From JABWCK01 sp043822385 (GTDB lineage Archaea > Micrarchaeota > Micrarchaeia > Norongarragalinales > Norongarragalinaceae): a stretch of DNA of 61,559 nt. Both the position numbers and the translations under genes were made by a program. The notes under the pieces are model-generated. The model ran no database searches and had not been told where the DNA came from. It saw nothing but the letters and a program-made list of their open reading frames with translations. Below, in pieces: positions 9,223 to 18,076 of this stretch (its first letter is position 1; every line of letters starts with the position of its first letter). Where the stretch lies: assembly GCA_043822385.1 (NCBI GenBank), contig JBDRBT010000013.1:1-61559 (forward strand), in the 5' to 3' direction.

Positions 9223-9285
9223 GTTTTTTTCTCGCAAAAGTTTATTAACAACTAACTAATCTATTCTTTCCGTAGTGAATTTAGT

Positions 9286-11334
9286 GTGAACATTCTAATA
9301 ATAGCTGAAAAACCGAAAGTAGCAGAAAAAATAGCTGCAGCCATTGGAAAGCCTTCAAAAAAAGCTATTAACAAGGTTTCTTATTACGAAATCGAGACAA
9401 AAAAAGACACGATTAGAGTAGCTTCTGCTGTAGGCCACTTGTTTTCCTTGAAAGCTAAAGAGAAAGGCGGCGGCTATCCTGTTTTCGGAGTAGAGTGGGC
9501 GCCTTCAAGTGAAGTAAGCAAGAAATCCCTTTTCTCGAAAAAATACTTGGATGTACTAAAAAAACTAGCTAAAGACTCGGACGTTCTCGTGAATGCTTGC
9601 GACTACGACGTTGAAGGATCGTTAATTGGAGGTAATGTTATTCGTTTTCTTGGTAAGGGAAAGAAAGCCAAGCGCATGTTATTCAATACTTTAACTGCAG
9701 ACGAACTCAAGAATGCTTTTTCTAACTTGCATGCTTTAGATGAAAGCACTATTAGTGCTGGGGAAACTCGTCACGTTTTAGATTGGTTGTGGGGAATAAA
9801 CGCTTCACGTGCTTTAATTAATTCAATAAAAAGCGCGGGCGCTTTCCGCATAATGAGTATTGGTCGCGTGCAAGGGCCGGCTTTGCATTTTCTTTCAGAG
9901 AGAGAAAAGAAAATACTAGCTTTCAAACCAACTCCTTATTGGGTTGTTTTCTTTAATTCTGAAGGCGTTGAATTCATTCACGAGAAAGAACGTTTTTTGA
10001 GCGAGAAGGAAGCTGGGTTTGTATTTAAAAAATGCGGGAAAACCGCGTTAGTGGATAAGATAGTTAAACAAAAATTCAAGCAATTACCACCTAATCCGTT
10101 TGACTTGACTTCCTTGCAGTTGGAGGCGTACAAGTTGTTTGGCTTCGCGCCTACGCGTACTTTGCAATTAGCGCAAGAATTATACGAGGAAGCATTGATT
10201 TCTTACCCGAGGACGTCTTCTCAACAGCTTTCTTCTAAACTCGATTTAAAAAAAATAATTAAGCAGTTAGGCAGCCAACCAATGTTTTCAGATAGTGTTG
10301 TTGAATTGTTGAAGAAAGGCAAGCTAGTGCCGAAGGAAGGAAGCAAGAGTGACCCGGCTCACCCTGCTATTCACCCGACTGGAGAAAAACCCGGTCGAAT
10401 TTCTCCAGAGTCATTAAAGCTTTATGAATTGATTGTTAGGAGATTCTTGTCTTGTTTTGGCGAGAGTGCTTTGCGTGAGAAACAAAAAATTGTTTTGAAT
10501 AATAACGACGAGAAATTCGTTGCTTCTGGCGCTTTTACTATTGAACGGAATTGGTTTGATTTGTACGAGCCTTTCTTGAGGTTGAATGAGGCGCTTTTAC
10601 CTCCATTCAAAGAAGGAGCGAAAGTCAAGGTTGAAGACTTGAGTAAAGTAGAAAAGGAAACGCAGCCGCCTCAGCGGTTTACTCCTGCTTCAGCAATAAA
10701 GAAGCTAGAAACACTGAATTTAGGTACTAAAGCTACTCGAGCTAGCATTATTCAAACTTTGTTTGATAGGGGTTATCTTTCAGGCAAGAGTATTCAAGTT
10801 ACTCCTTTGGGTTTAAAGGTTGCTGAGAGTTTGTTTAAACACGTGCCTCAATTAACGTCTGAAGAATTAACTCGCCATTTTGAGGATGAAGTGCAAGCTA
10901 TTCAAGATGAAAAGAGGTCTAGCGCAGTAGTTATTTCTGAGGGTGAAAAGGAATTAACGAAAATAATTAAAGAGTTTAAGGCTAATGAAAAGGAAATAGG
11001 CGAAGCTTTATTGTCTTCAGTTAGGGAAACAGTGAAGCAAGAAAGCGTGTTAGGAAAGTGCTTGAAGTGCGAGAAAGGCGAATTAGCAATTAGGCGTTCT
11101 AGGTTTGGTTTGTTTGTTGCTTGCAATGCTTACCCTGAATGCAAAACTACTTTTTCTTTGCCTAAAAACGCGTTAAGTAAGCCAACTGGCAAGACGTGCG
11201 AGCACTGTAAGATTCCTATTATTTTAGTTATTCGCGCTGGAAAACGTCCTTTTGAAATGTGTTTAACTTCCAACTGCAAGAGTAAAGAGTCTTGGGTTAG
11301 TTACAAGAAAGAAAGAAAAGCCCCGGCAGACTAA
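9286..11334 (+). CDS. topA: DNA topoisomerase I (type IA)
   Basis: 682 residues, full length. Relaxes negative supercoils. The TOPRIM domain has the Glu of IIAEKPKVAEK near the start and DYDVEG with its acidic residues at about 106-111. The active-site Tyr is in ALISYPRTSS at about residue 306. The C-terminus has two zinc-ribbon elements (CLKCEKG...CNAYPEC and CEHC...CLTSNC). Start is GTG. A putative TATA (TTTATTAAC) lies about 40 bp upstream. Confidence 0.96.
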   Translation: MNILIIAEKPKVAEKIAAAIGKPSKKAINKVSYYEIETKKDTIRVASAVGHLFSLKAKEKGGGYPVFGVEWAPSSEVSKKSLFSKKYLDVLKKLAKDSDVLVNACDYDVEGSLIGGNVIRFLGKGKKAKRMLFNTLTADELKNAFSNLHALDESTISAGETRHVLDWLWGINASRALINSIKSAGAFRIMSIGRVQGPALHFLSEREKKILAFKPTPYWVVFFNSEGVEFIHEKERFLSEKEAGFVFKKCGKTALVDKIVKQKFKQLPPNPFDLTSLQLEAYKLFGFAPTRTLQLAQELYEEALISYPRTSSQQLSSKLDLKKIIKQLGSQPMFSDSVVELLKKGKLVPKEGSKSDPAHPAIHPTGEKPGRISPESLKLYELIVRRFLSCFGESALREKQKIVLNNNDEKFVASGAFTIERNWFDLYEPFLRLNEALLPPFKEGAKVKVEDLSKVEKETQPPQRFTPASAIKKLETLNLGTKATRASIIQTLFDRGYLSGKSIQVTPLGLKVAESLFKHVPQLTSEELTRHFEDEVQAIQDEKRSSAVVISEGEKELTKIIKEFKANEKEIGEALLSSVRETVKQESVLGKCLKCEKGELAIRRSRFGLFVACNAYPECKTTFSLPKNALSKPTGKTCEHCKIPIILVIRAGKRPFEMCLTSNCKSKESWVSYKKERKAPAD

Positions 11335-11342
11335 TTCTTATT

Positions 11343-12107
11343 GTGAAAATAAAGCTTTTCTTCAAGAAAACTCTTAACGAGAATGCTGCTTTGCTTTACG
11401 ACGAGTCTAAAAAATTCAAGCAGAAAGCAGATGGTGCTCGCAAAGCTATTCTTGAAACCGAGAAGAAACTCGTTAAAGCAATTAAGCGAAGTAAGATTGA
11501 AGATAAAAAGAAAATTGTTGTTAAAGAAAGCGTTGAACGCGAGTGGTTTGAGCGTTTTCGTTTTTTCCGAACTACTAACGGCTTGTTGGTTGTTGCTGGC
11601 AAGGATGCTAAACAAAATGATTCTTTATACAAAAACTATTTCACTAACGCGGACTTGTTTTTTCACGCTAATATTCAAGGTTCGCCCGCAGTTATTTTAT
11701 TGAAGGCTGTTGAAGCAAAGGAAGAAGACTTGCTTGAAACCGCACAGTGGACTGCTTCTTACTCTAGTGCTTGGAATCGCGGCTTGCTTTCGGTGGATGT
11801 GTATTGCGCTGAAAAAAAACAAGTAGACAAGCGTGTTAGCGGCGAGTATTTAGCTCAAGGCGCATTCATGATTAGGGGGCAAAGAAAGTGGTTCAAAAAC
11901 ACTGAATTAGGCTTAAAGATTGGCTTGCGTGATGGAGTGGTTGTTGTGCAACCGTCTTTAAACGAAACTAAGTTGGAACTTGTTTTCAAGCTAGTTCCAG
12001 GCAACAAGGAAAAAAAATCAGTAACTAAACGAATAGTTGCGGTTTTAGACTGCAGAGAGGAAGCGGTTTCCCAATTAATTCCTGGAAACTCGACTGTAAT
12101 TGACTGA
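11343..12107 (+). CDS. Short NFACT-R (DUF814) protein, Rqc2/NEMF/FbpA family
   Basis: 254 residues. The central NFACT-R core is clear: FFRTTNGLLVVAGKD, NDSLYKNYF and DLFFHANIQGSPAVIL. Full-length archaeal NFACT proteins are about 600-700 residues with N-terminal NFACT-N and HhH domains; here only a coiled-coil (about 20-55) plus the R domain remain. The reading frame is intact, so it is not an obvious pseudogene. It starts (GTG) 8 bp after topA. NFACT proteins act on obstructed large ribosomal subunits. Whether a separate NFACT-N gene exists elsewhere cannot be seen. Confidence 0.85.
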   Translation: MKIKLFFKKTLNENAALLYDESKKFKQKADGARKAILETEKKLVKAIKRSKIEDKKKIVVKESVEREWFERFRFFRTTNGLLVVAGKDAKQNDSLYKNYFTNADLFFHANIQGSPAVILLKAVEAKEEDLLETAQWTASYSSAWNRGLLSVDVYCAEKKQVDKRVSGEYLAQGAFMIRGQRKWFKNTELGLKIGLRDGVVVVQPSLNETKLELVFKLVPGNKEKKSVTKRIVAVLDCREEAVSQLIPGNSTVID

Positions 12108-12222
12108 AAACCAATGTTTTATTAATGACTTTTTGAATTGTTTTTATCGTTACCTTTTTCTGTTTGAATTGCTTGCACTTATTAGCGCAAAGCACGCGTT
12201 TTTATTGAAGGGTGTATGAAAA

Positions 12223-14337
12223 TTGGAAGTTGACTTAAAAGTTGCTGAAGCTACTCAAATTGATTACGGTAAAAGAATTGTTCGCATTGATTCTCAAGCA
12301 AGGAGCTTGCTTGGTTTGCAGACTGGCGATATTGTTGAAATCAAGGGTAGAAAGAATACTGCCGCTATAGTTTTGCCTTCCCACCCGCAGGACGAGGGCT
12401 TGAATATTATTCGCATGGATGGAATTCTCCGGCAAAACGCTTCAATTGGTCTTGGGGATAAAGTCAAAGTAAGCAAGGCGTCGATAAAAGAAGCTAAAAA
12501 AATTATTTTGTCTCCAAACCAGCCTACTCGTTACGCTCCGGGTTTTGCTGAGTACGTTAAAAAGAATTTAGTCGGCAAACCGTTAGCTAGAGGGGATTCT
12601 TTGCTAGTGAATGTTTTCGGGACTAGTTTTCCTTTTGCTGTAGCGCAAACTGTTCCAGCTGGCTTGGTTTTAGCTTCAGTTAATACTCAAATTGCTTTGA
12701 ATGAAGAACCCTTGAAAGAACTAGGCAAGTTGTCAATGGTTTCTTATGAGGATGTTGGCGGGTTGAAGGAGGAAGTAAAAAAGATTCGTGAAATGGTTGA
12801 GTTGCCAATGCGTCACCCTGAATTATTCGAGCGGTTAGGAATAGAACCACCTAAAGGCGTGTTGATTTACGGTACTCCTGGTTGCGGAAAAACTTTGTTA
12901 GCGAAGGCAGTTGCTTCTGAAAGCGAGGCGCATTTTATTACTATTAATGGTCCTGAAATCGTGAGCAAGTTTGTTGGTGAAGCTGAAGAAAAATTGAGGC
13001 ATATTTTTGAGGAAGCTGACGAGAATGCGCCTTCAATTGTTTTCATTGATGAATTGGATGCTATTGCTCCAAAGAGGGATGAAGTGCAAGGTGAAGTGGA
13101 AAGAAGAATTGTTTCTCAATTGCTTACGTTAATGGATGGGTTGAAGAGTCGCGGGCAAGTAGTAGTAATTGCTGCAACTAATAGGCCTAATGCTATTGAC
13201 CCTGCTTTACGCAGGCCTGGTCGTTTTGACCGGGAAATTGAACTTGGTGTTCCGGACAAGGTTGCGCGGAAAGAAATTCTTCAAATTCACACTCGCGGAA
13301 TGCCTTTAGAGGAAGTTTCCCTGAGTGAGTTAGCTAGTGTTACTCACGGTTTTGTTGGTGCTGACTTGCAGTCTCTAGCTAAGGAAGCGGCAATGAAGGC
13401 TTTACGTCGTATTCTACCTAAACTGGATTTGAATAAAGAAATTCCGCAAGCGTTACTTAATGAATTAAAAGTTACTAGGGATGACTTTTTGAATGCATTG
13501 AAGGAAATACAGCCTTCTGCTTTACGTGAAGTTTTTATTGAAATACCTAACGTGAAGTGGAGTGAAATCGGTGGGTTAGAGAACGTTAAGCGAGAATTGA
13601 AGGAAGCAGTTGAACTCCCGTTAAAGAAACCTAAAGTATTTACTAGAATGGGTATTCGCCCGGTTAGAGGTATTTTATTGTTTGGTCCCCCTGGCACTGG
13701 GAAAACTTTGCTTGCGAAAGCAGTTGCTACTGAAAGCGAAGCAAACTTTATTTCTATTCGCGGTCCCGAATTGTTAAGCAAGTGGGTTGGCGAATCAGAA
13801 AAAGGAGTTAGGGAAATATTTCGTAAAGCGCGTACTGCTTCCCCCTCAATTGTTTTTATTGACGAGTTGGATGCTATTGCGCCTTCGCGTGGTAGTGGTG
13901 AATCAAACCACGTAATGGAGCGAGTAGTAAACACGTTGCTTGCTGAAATGGATGGTTTGAGTGCGTTGAAGGATGTAGTAGTTATTGCTACTACGAACCG
14001 CGCTGAATTACTGGATCCTGCTTTACTGCGTCCCGGTCGTTTTGATAAGCTAGTGGAAGTACCAAATCCGGATGTTACGTCAAGAGAACAAATTCTTAAA
14101 GTGCACACCGCTAAAATGCCTTTAGATAAGAGTGTTGACTTGCGTGATTTAGCTAAACAAACAGAGGGTTATAGTGGAGCGGACTTGGAAGCGTTGTGCC
14201 GTGAAGCTGGAATGAGTGCTTTACGCGAGGACATTAACGCAGTGATAGTTAACAGCAAGCACTTTAAGCTAGCTTTAAGCGCAATGCGTCCTTCGCGAGT
14301 ATTAAAGCCGTTAGAGAAAGTAAAAGGGTACGGCTGA
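12223..14337 (+). CDS. cdc48: CDC48/VCP-type AAA ATPase
   Basis: 704 residues. Unfoldase or segregase that extracts and unfolds proteins for degradation. N-domain (1-165), D1 with Walker A GTPGCGKT (217-224) and Walker B FIDELD (276-277), D2 with GPPGTGKT (488-495) and FIDELD (547-548), and arginine fingers in both RPGRFD motifs. The D1 P-loop is slightly unusual (T and C replacing P and T). The TTG start follows GGGTG; an ATG nearby is out of frame. It is followed after 2 bp by a 2-TM protein and then an M50 protease, suggesting a membrane quality-control operon. Confidence 0.95.
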   Translation: MEVDLKVAEATQIDYGKRIVRIDSQARSLLGLQTGDIVEIKGRKNTAAIVLPSHPQDEGLNIIRMDGILRQNASIGLGDKVKVSKASIKEAKKIILSPNQPTRYAPGFAEYVKKNLVGKPLARGDSLLVNVFGTSFPFAVAQTVPAGLVLASVNTQIALNEEPLKELGKLSMVSYEDVGGLKEEVKKIREMVELPMRHPELFERLGIEPPKGVLIYGTPGCGKTLLAKAVASESEAHFITINGPEIVSKFVGEAEEKLRHIFEEADENAPSIVFIDELDAIAPKRDEVQGEVERRIVSQLLTLMDGLKSRGQVVVIAATNRPNAIDPALRRPGRFDREIELGVPDKVARKEILQIHTRGMPLEEVSLSELASVTHGFVGADLQSLAKEAAMKALRRILPKLDLNKEIPQALLNELKVTRDDFLNALKEIQPSALREVFIEIPNVKWSEIGGLENVKRELKEAVELPLKKPKVFTRMGIRPVRGILLFGPPGTGKTLLAKAVATESEANFISIRGPELLSKWVGESEKGVREIFRKARTASPSIVFIDELDAIAPSRGSGESNHVMERVVNTLLAEMDGLSALKDVVVIATTNRAELLDPALLRPGRFDKLVEVPNPDVTSREQILKVHTAKMPLDKSVDLRDLAKQTEGYSGADLEALCREAGMSALREDINAVIVNSKHFKLALSAMRPSRVLKPLEKVKGYG

Positions 14338-14339
14338 AA

Positions 14340-14780
14340 ATGAATTTGTTTTTAACTGGTAAAGCAATGCTTGCGTTAACTGCAGTAGCCTTGCTTTTGT
14401 ACGGCTTCAGTCCAGTGTTAAACGGTTTTTTGGGTGTTGAATACAGTTTGTTTTCAGAACCCTGGATGCTTTTAGCTCTAGCTTTAGGCGCGTCTATAAC
14501 TGCTGGTTTCTTGCTTCCGTACTTGATTGGAGTACGCAAGGGAGACTCGCTTTTAGCTTCAGTAACGCGAGAAGTGCTTCAAGGAGATAAAGTAGTTGTT
14601 GGAACAGACTTGATTCCGGTAACTGCGTTAAATAGCGGGAGGCTTGGTTCTAAAATAAAAATCGCTTTCCAAAACGGTTTGGTTGGGGAGGGAATAATTA
14701 CTTCTTACGCCAGTACGATTAGTCCCCCGACGTTGAAGTTAACTGAAACTGAAGGCTCGTTCAAAAAGGTTGGTTCATGA
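14340..14780 (+). CDS. Two-TM membrane protein with cytoplasmic beta domain
   Basis: 146 residues with two hydrophobic helices (about 8-30 and 42-65), then a hydrophilic beta-rich domain (DKVVVGTDLIPVTAL, LVGEGIITSYAST). Family not recognised. It sits between cdc48 (2-bp gap) and the M50 protease (4-bp ATGA overlap), so an adaptor or membrane-partner role is possible but unproven. Confidence 0.65.
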   Translation: MNLFLTGKAMLALTAVALLLYGFSPVLNGFLGVEYSLFSEPWMLLALALGASITAGFLLPYLIGVRKGDSLLASVTREVLQGDKVVVGTDLIPVTALNSGRLGSKIKIAFQNGLVGEGIITSYASTISPPTLKLTETEGSFKKVGS

Positions 14781-15352
14781 TTTCATTGAAAGAAGCAGTG
14801 CACATTCTGGTTTCAGTTATAACTATTACTCTAGCTTTTACTTTGTTTCCAGTTGGTTCTTTTTCAATAAATAGTTTTTGGTTTGTTTTAGTTACTGTTG
14901 GTTTGGCTTTTGTTTTACACGAGTTAGCTCACAAGTTTGTTGCAATGCATTACGGTGCTAGTGCTCGTTACGAAGCGTTTACTTTAGGTTTGGTTTTCGC
15001 TTTGTTTCTAGCTTTTGCTTCAAGCCTTTTTTTGGGTTACCCCATTATTTTTGCTGCTCCAGGCGCAGTAATGATTTACGGTAAAACTCTTTCCCGCGAG
15101 CAAACTGGCAAGATAGCTTTAGCTGGTCCCGCAACTAACTTGTTGCTTGGATTCGTGTTTTTGTTGTTATTTTTCGCTGGTTTTAACAAAGAGTTAGTTG
15201 TTTACGGCGTGTTAGTTAACGTTTTTATTGGCGCGTTTAATTTGCTTCCGTTTCATCCTTTTGACGGCAAGAAAATTAAGGACTGGAACCAAAAAATCTG
15301 GTTGTCATTCTTCTTGTTTTTCTTAGCTGCCTTGTTCCTAGCACCAGTTTGA
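14777..15352 (+). CDS. Site-2-type membrane zinc metalloprotease (peptidase M50)
   Basis: 191 residues, polytopic. The zinc motif HELAH is at residues 48-52 inside a membrane helix, and the second motif NLLPFHPFDGKKI near the C-terminus supplies the Asp ligand of the family's NPDG-like motif. Cleaves membrane-embedded substrates. It overlaps the previous gene by 4 bp and is translationally coupled to it. No PDZ domain. A substrate cannot be predicted. Confidence 0.85.
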   Translation: MISLKEAVHILVSVITITLAFTLFPVGSFSINSFWFVLVTVGLAFVLHELAHKFVAMHYGASARYEAFTLGLVFALFLAFASSLFLGYPIIFAAPGAVMIYGKTLSREQTGKIALAGPATNLLLGFVFLLLFFAGFNKELVVYGVLVNVFIGAFNLLPFHPFDGKKIKDWNQKIWLSFFLFFLAALFLAPV

Positions 15353-15435
15353 ACTATTTTTAGTCATTTCCACAGTTTTTTTCTGCAAAAACTTTTTCTT
15401 TACTTTCACTCACTAGATTTTTAAGGTGGTGTTTA

Positions 15436-15615
15436 GTGAATTGGTTAAAAGACGAGTCTGGGCAAGTTTCAGCTGAATTACTTATTTTAGTTGCAGCAAT
15501 TATTGCGGTAGCAATGGTTTTAGTAACCCAACTACAGAATACTGCAGTCAAGGGAAAAGAAGCAGTTAGCGAGGCTAGTGAGAAAATTTTTCAAGAAATA
15601 AGTGAAATAAATTGA
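15436..15615 (+). CDS. Small class III signal-peptide pilin-like protein
   Basis: 59 residues from a GTG with AAGGTGG upstream. The N-terminus holds the class III signal motif Q-x-S-x-E-x3-L (Gln10, Ser12, Glu14) right before a hydrophobic helix (15-31), then a short amphipathic helix. This is the archaeal type IV pilin class processed by an EppA-like peptidase (family knowledge). Its TGA overlaps the TTG start of the next pilin gene, so the two are coupled. Confidence 0.75.
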   Translation: MNWLKDESGQVSAELLILVAAIIAVAMVLVTQLQNTAVKGKEAVSEASEKIFQEISEIN

Positions 15616-15938
15616 GGGCTCAAATTGCTTTAGAATACTTGCTTGTTGCTGCAGGATTAATGGTTTTCTTGAGCGCGTTGCTTCCCGTAACTAATTCAGT
15701 GTTAAACAAGTCTGTTGAAGCGGTCAAGAACGCTAGAGAACGCTCTCTTGAAGCTTCCTTCACTTCTTTTTTGGATTATTGTTCTTTAACTGGCAGCGGT
15801 TCGTTTATTCAAGATGATTTTTCTTTTACTCGAGGTTTTGTTTTACCTGCTAGAGCAGAGTATTCAGGCGAGTTTGTTGGTTTGAAAAAAGTTTTCTGCA
15901 GGAATGAAAAAGGGCGTCTTTTAGTTGAAGCCCACTAA
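15612..15938 (+). CDS. Class III signal-peptide pilin-like protein
   Basis: 108 residues starting at a TTG that overlaps the preceding stop (TTGA). The N-terminus MRAQIALEYLLVAAGLMV has the Q-x-x-x-E-Y-L-L core of archaeal type IV pilins and a hydrophobic helix to about residue 31. The C-terminal domain has two cysteines (about 57 and 96) that could form a disulfide. The 3' end overlaps the convergent pseudopilin operon by 18 bp. Confidence 0.75.
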   Translation: MRAQIALEYLLVAAGLMVFLSALLPVTNSVLNKSVEAVKNARERSLEASFTSFLDYCSLTGSGSFIQDDFSFTRGFVLPARAEYSGEFVGLKKVFCRNEKGRLLVEAH

Positions 15939-16289
15939 GAAATAAACAAAGAAAAAACCTTTATTGAAAAAAACTTTTTTAGACGAAAACAATTTTCTTG
16001 GCGAACCACAGTTTTCTTGAATTTCTTTTTCATTATGCTTTATTTTGAAGCAGAAGCCTGTTTCTTTAGTTAAGTAAGAAAGCGTTTCTTTGAGTTCAAC
16101 TTCATTCCATTCTAGTAAAGCAGTGTGCGTGACTGGGTTTTTGAAGCTAGTTTCCGCAAAATCTCTTGCTAGTGCTTTACCGTACGCGTTTTCAAAGCCT
16201 GGTTCGAACGAAGTTGCAGTTAAGACGATTACTGAAAGAAGCAGTAATGAAGGCAGAGTTTCCAGTAACAACCATTGTGCTTTCAACAA
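15921..16289 (-). CDS. Short pseudopilin-like exported protein
   Basis: 122 residues. A hydrophobic N-terminal helix (about 5-26) has a Glu within it (LLETLPSLLLLSVIVLTA), followed by a soluble domain with two cysteines. It is the last gene of a four-gene overlapping minus-strand operon in which each product has the same single N-terminal helix. A pilin-like minor subunit is inferred from layout and architecture. Confidence 0.55.
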   Translation of the reverse strand: MLKAQWLLLETLPSLLLLSVIVLTATSFEPGFENAYGKALARDFAETSFKNPVTHTALLEWNEVELKETLSYLTKETGFCFKIKHNEKEIQENCGSPRKLFSSKKVFFNKGFFFVYFLVGFN

Positions 16290-16573
16290 ACCACCTTTGT
16301 TTTTCTATTCACAAAAATTATTCTCTTCAAGCAGTTTTTTTGAGGTGAGTAAGCTTCGTTAAGCCAAATAAAGCCGTCTAGCTTGTTTTTTACTGCTTTA
16401 TTGCTTTCAACTAGTTTTAGTGCGAGAGTGTTTTCGCGTTCAATGCTTTTTTTTAGTGCAGAATACTCGTTTAACACGTGCATTGAACTGTATGCAAACA
16501 AGCTTACTAGCAAAACGCCAGTAATCAAGGCTTCTATAGTTAAGTTACCGTGCGAATGCTTCAATGGTTTCAC
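16283..16573 (-). CDS. Short pseudopilin-like exported protein
   Basis: 96 residues. HGNLTIEALITGVLLVSLFAYSS resembles a prepilin signal: a short basic leader, Glu shortly after a Gly, then a hydrophobic helix. The C-terminus ends in a cysteine, with another at about residue 83. It overlaps both neighbours in the operon. Confidence 0.6.
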   Translation of the reverse strand: MKPLKHSHGNLTIEALITGVLLVSLFAYSSMHVLNEYSALKKSIERENTLALKLVESNKAVKNKLDGFIWLNEAYSPQKNCLKRIIFVNRKTKVVC

Positions 16574-16766
16574 TCACGCTTGAATTAAAGCAATTGCTTT
16601 TTGTTTCTAGTATTGCGTTAAAGCCGTTAGTGTGAAAGAACTCGTTTTCAATGCAAGTTATTTCCACGCTAGTTATTTCTGTAATGAATTGTTTTTGGTA
16701 AACTAGCACGCCTGCAACCAAGCTTGCTAGCACGCTTATTGCGATTAATGCTTCCAAACTATTCAA
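16545..16766 (-). CDS. Short type IV pilin-like protein
   Basis: 73 residues. The N-terminus MNSLEALIAISVLASLVAGV looks like a mature-type pilin helix (Glu5 then hydrophobic), with almost no leader. Two cysteines are in the small C-terminal domain. It overlaps the downstream and upstream genes, consistent with translational coupling. Confidence 0.6.
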   Translation of the reverse strand: MNSLEALIAISVLASLVAGVLVYQKQFITEITSVEITCIENEFFHTNGFNAILETKSNCFNSSVSETIEAFAR

Positions 16767-17329
16767 TTGAATCCTTCCCCCAAAAAAATTACTGCCGAAA
16801 CATTGTTTGCGTAATAACTAGCTCCCAACCCGATTCTTCCAATCAAGCTTGAAGGCGCGTTTGCTTCACCGTTTTTTGAAACTATTACTTTGCTTCCGTC
16901 AGTCCAGAGTATTGAAACGCTTTTCAAAACTATTTTTCCCTCGTAATCCATCGTCGTTTCTTTAAAACTAAAGCAATTCTTGCATTTCAAGGGAGTTTTT
17001 TCTCTCGCTATTTTTTTTAATAATTCTTGTTCTTCAGTTAAGCTAAGCGAGCCGAACCAAACAACCGCGTTTTCTTTTAGTAATACTTTTTCTAGTTCCT
17101 TCAAGCGTTGTGCAGCATTAACTATTTTTTCTTTTCCTTCTCCTTCTGCTTGCAAAGCAAGGGCGTATGCTTGAATTAAGTTGGCTTCGAATTCTTGTTT
17201 TTCTTCTAAGGCAAGAATGTTTTTAGTTTGCCGCCTGTTTTCTTCCAGAGCTTTTTGATTGATCGAATGAACGATGAATACTGCGGTTAATGCCAATAAC
17301 GCAATCGTTATAGAGTAAAAACCCTTCAT
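16763..17329 (-). CDS. Membrane-anchored coiled-coil protein of the pseudopilin operon
   Basis: 188 residues: an N-terminal hydrophobic helix (5-22), a long charged helix (about 28-100, likely coiled coil), then a beta-rich domain with a CKNC motif. First gene of the minus-strand operon 17329-15921. Glu is absent from the hydrophobic segment, so it may be an assembly component rather than a pilin. Function unknown. Confidence 0.55.
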   Translation of the reverse strand: MKGFYSITIALLALTAVFIVHSINQKALEENRRQTKNILALEEKQEFEANLIQAYALALQAEGEGKEKIVNAAQRLKELEKVLLKENAVVWFGSLSLTEEQELLKKIAREKTPLKCKNCFSFKETTMDYEGKIVLKSVSILWTDGSKVIVSKNGEANAPSSLIGRIGLGASYYANNVSAVIFLGEGFN

Positions 17330-17365
17330 AAATTAGTTTAAATAAAAAGAGGCGTAATTAAGTTT

Positions 17366-18076
17366 ATGCGGTTAGCTGGATTTTTGTTGTTTGCGTTGAT
17401 TATTAGTCAAGTTTGTGCGTTTACTGATTACTCGTTTTCTTTAAAAACTATTTTTGATGCTGACGGTGGATCTCACGTAGTGCAAAAAACAGTGTTGTTT
17501 TTAGACAGCGACAGCGACAGGAGTACTTTTGATTTTTATTTCAATAGAGCTCAATTCACTTTATTAGAGTGGCAAAAGTTTTCCAAGACCCTTAAGTTTT
17601 ACTACAACGGTACTACCTCTAATTTAACTATTATTGCTGCTCGAGAACCAAATCTTGGTTATAATGCGGTGAGTGTTTCTTTAGAGTACGATGTTTTAGG
17701 TTTGCTTTCCAGGGAACAAGAAGGACCAAGGAGTACGTTGTATCACTTTGATTCTTTACGTAGTGTTTTAACTAACGAGAACGGCGACTTGTCTTTAGGT
17801 AGTGGCGTTGAATTCACGCTTGTTTTACCGGATGGTTCTAGGTTAGTGAAAGCGATTCCCGAGCCAACCGTTAAGGAAGGTAGTTTGTTGCGTTGGAAGG
17901 GACCGTTAAAAGGAACTTTTGCTTTGTCTTTCGAGTACGAAAAGCCTTTGAGCCAGGAAATAAACGAGTTTTTTCAAGAACTACAAAGGGATGTAGGCAA
18001 CTTTTACGTTTTAGCGCTTCTTCTTGCTTTTGTTGCTTTTATTGGCTTCAAGTTCATTAATAGTAGACGCGATTAA
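17366..18076 (+). CDS. Exported protein with C-terminal membrane anchor
   Basis: 236 residues with a cleavable-looking signal peptide (1-18, cleavage after VCA), an extracytoplasmic beta-rich domain with one NGT and one NLT sequon, and a C-terminal membrane helix (about 214-230) with a basic tail. Resembles archaeal single-pass surface proteins of the DUF7345 type, with low certainty. The 3' end overlaps rfcL convergently by 66 bp. Confidence 0.6.
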   Translation: MRLAGFLLFALIISQVCAFTDYSFSLKTIFDADGGSHVVQKTVLFLDSDSDRSTFDFYFNRAQFTLLEWQKFSKTLKFYYNGTTSNLTIIAAREPNLGYNAVSVSLEYDVLGLLSREQEGPRSTLYHFDSLRSVLTNENGDLSLGSGVEFTLVLPDGSRLVKAIPEPTVKEGSLLRWKGPLKGTFALSFEYEKPLSQEINEFFQELQRDVGNFYVLALLLAFVAFIGFKFINSRRD

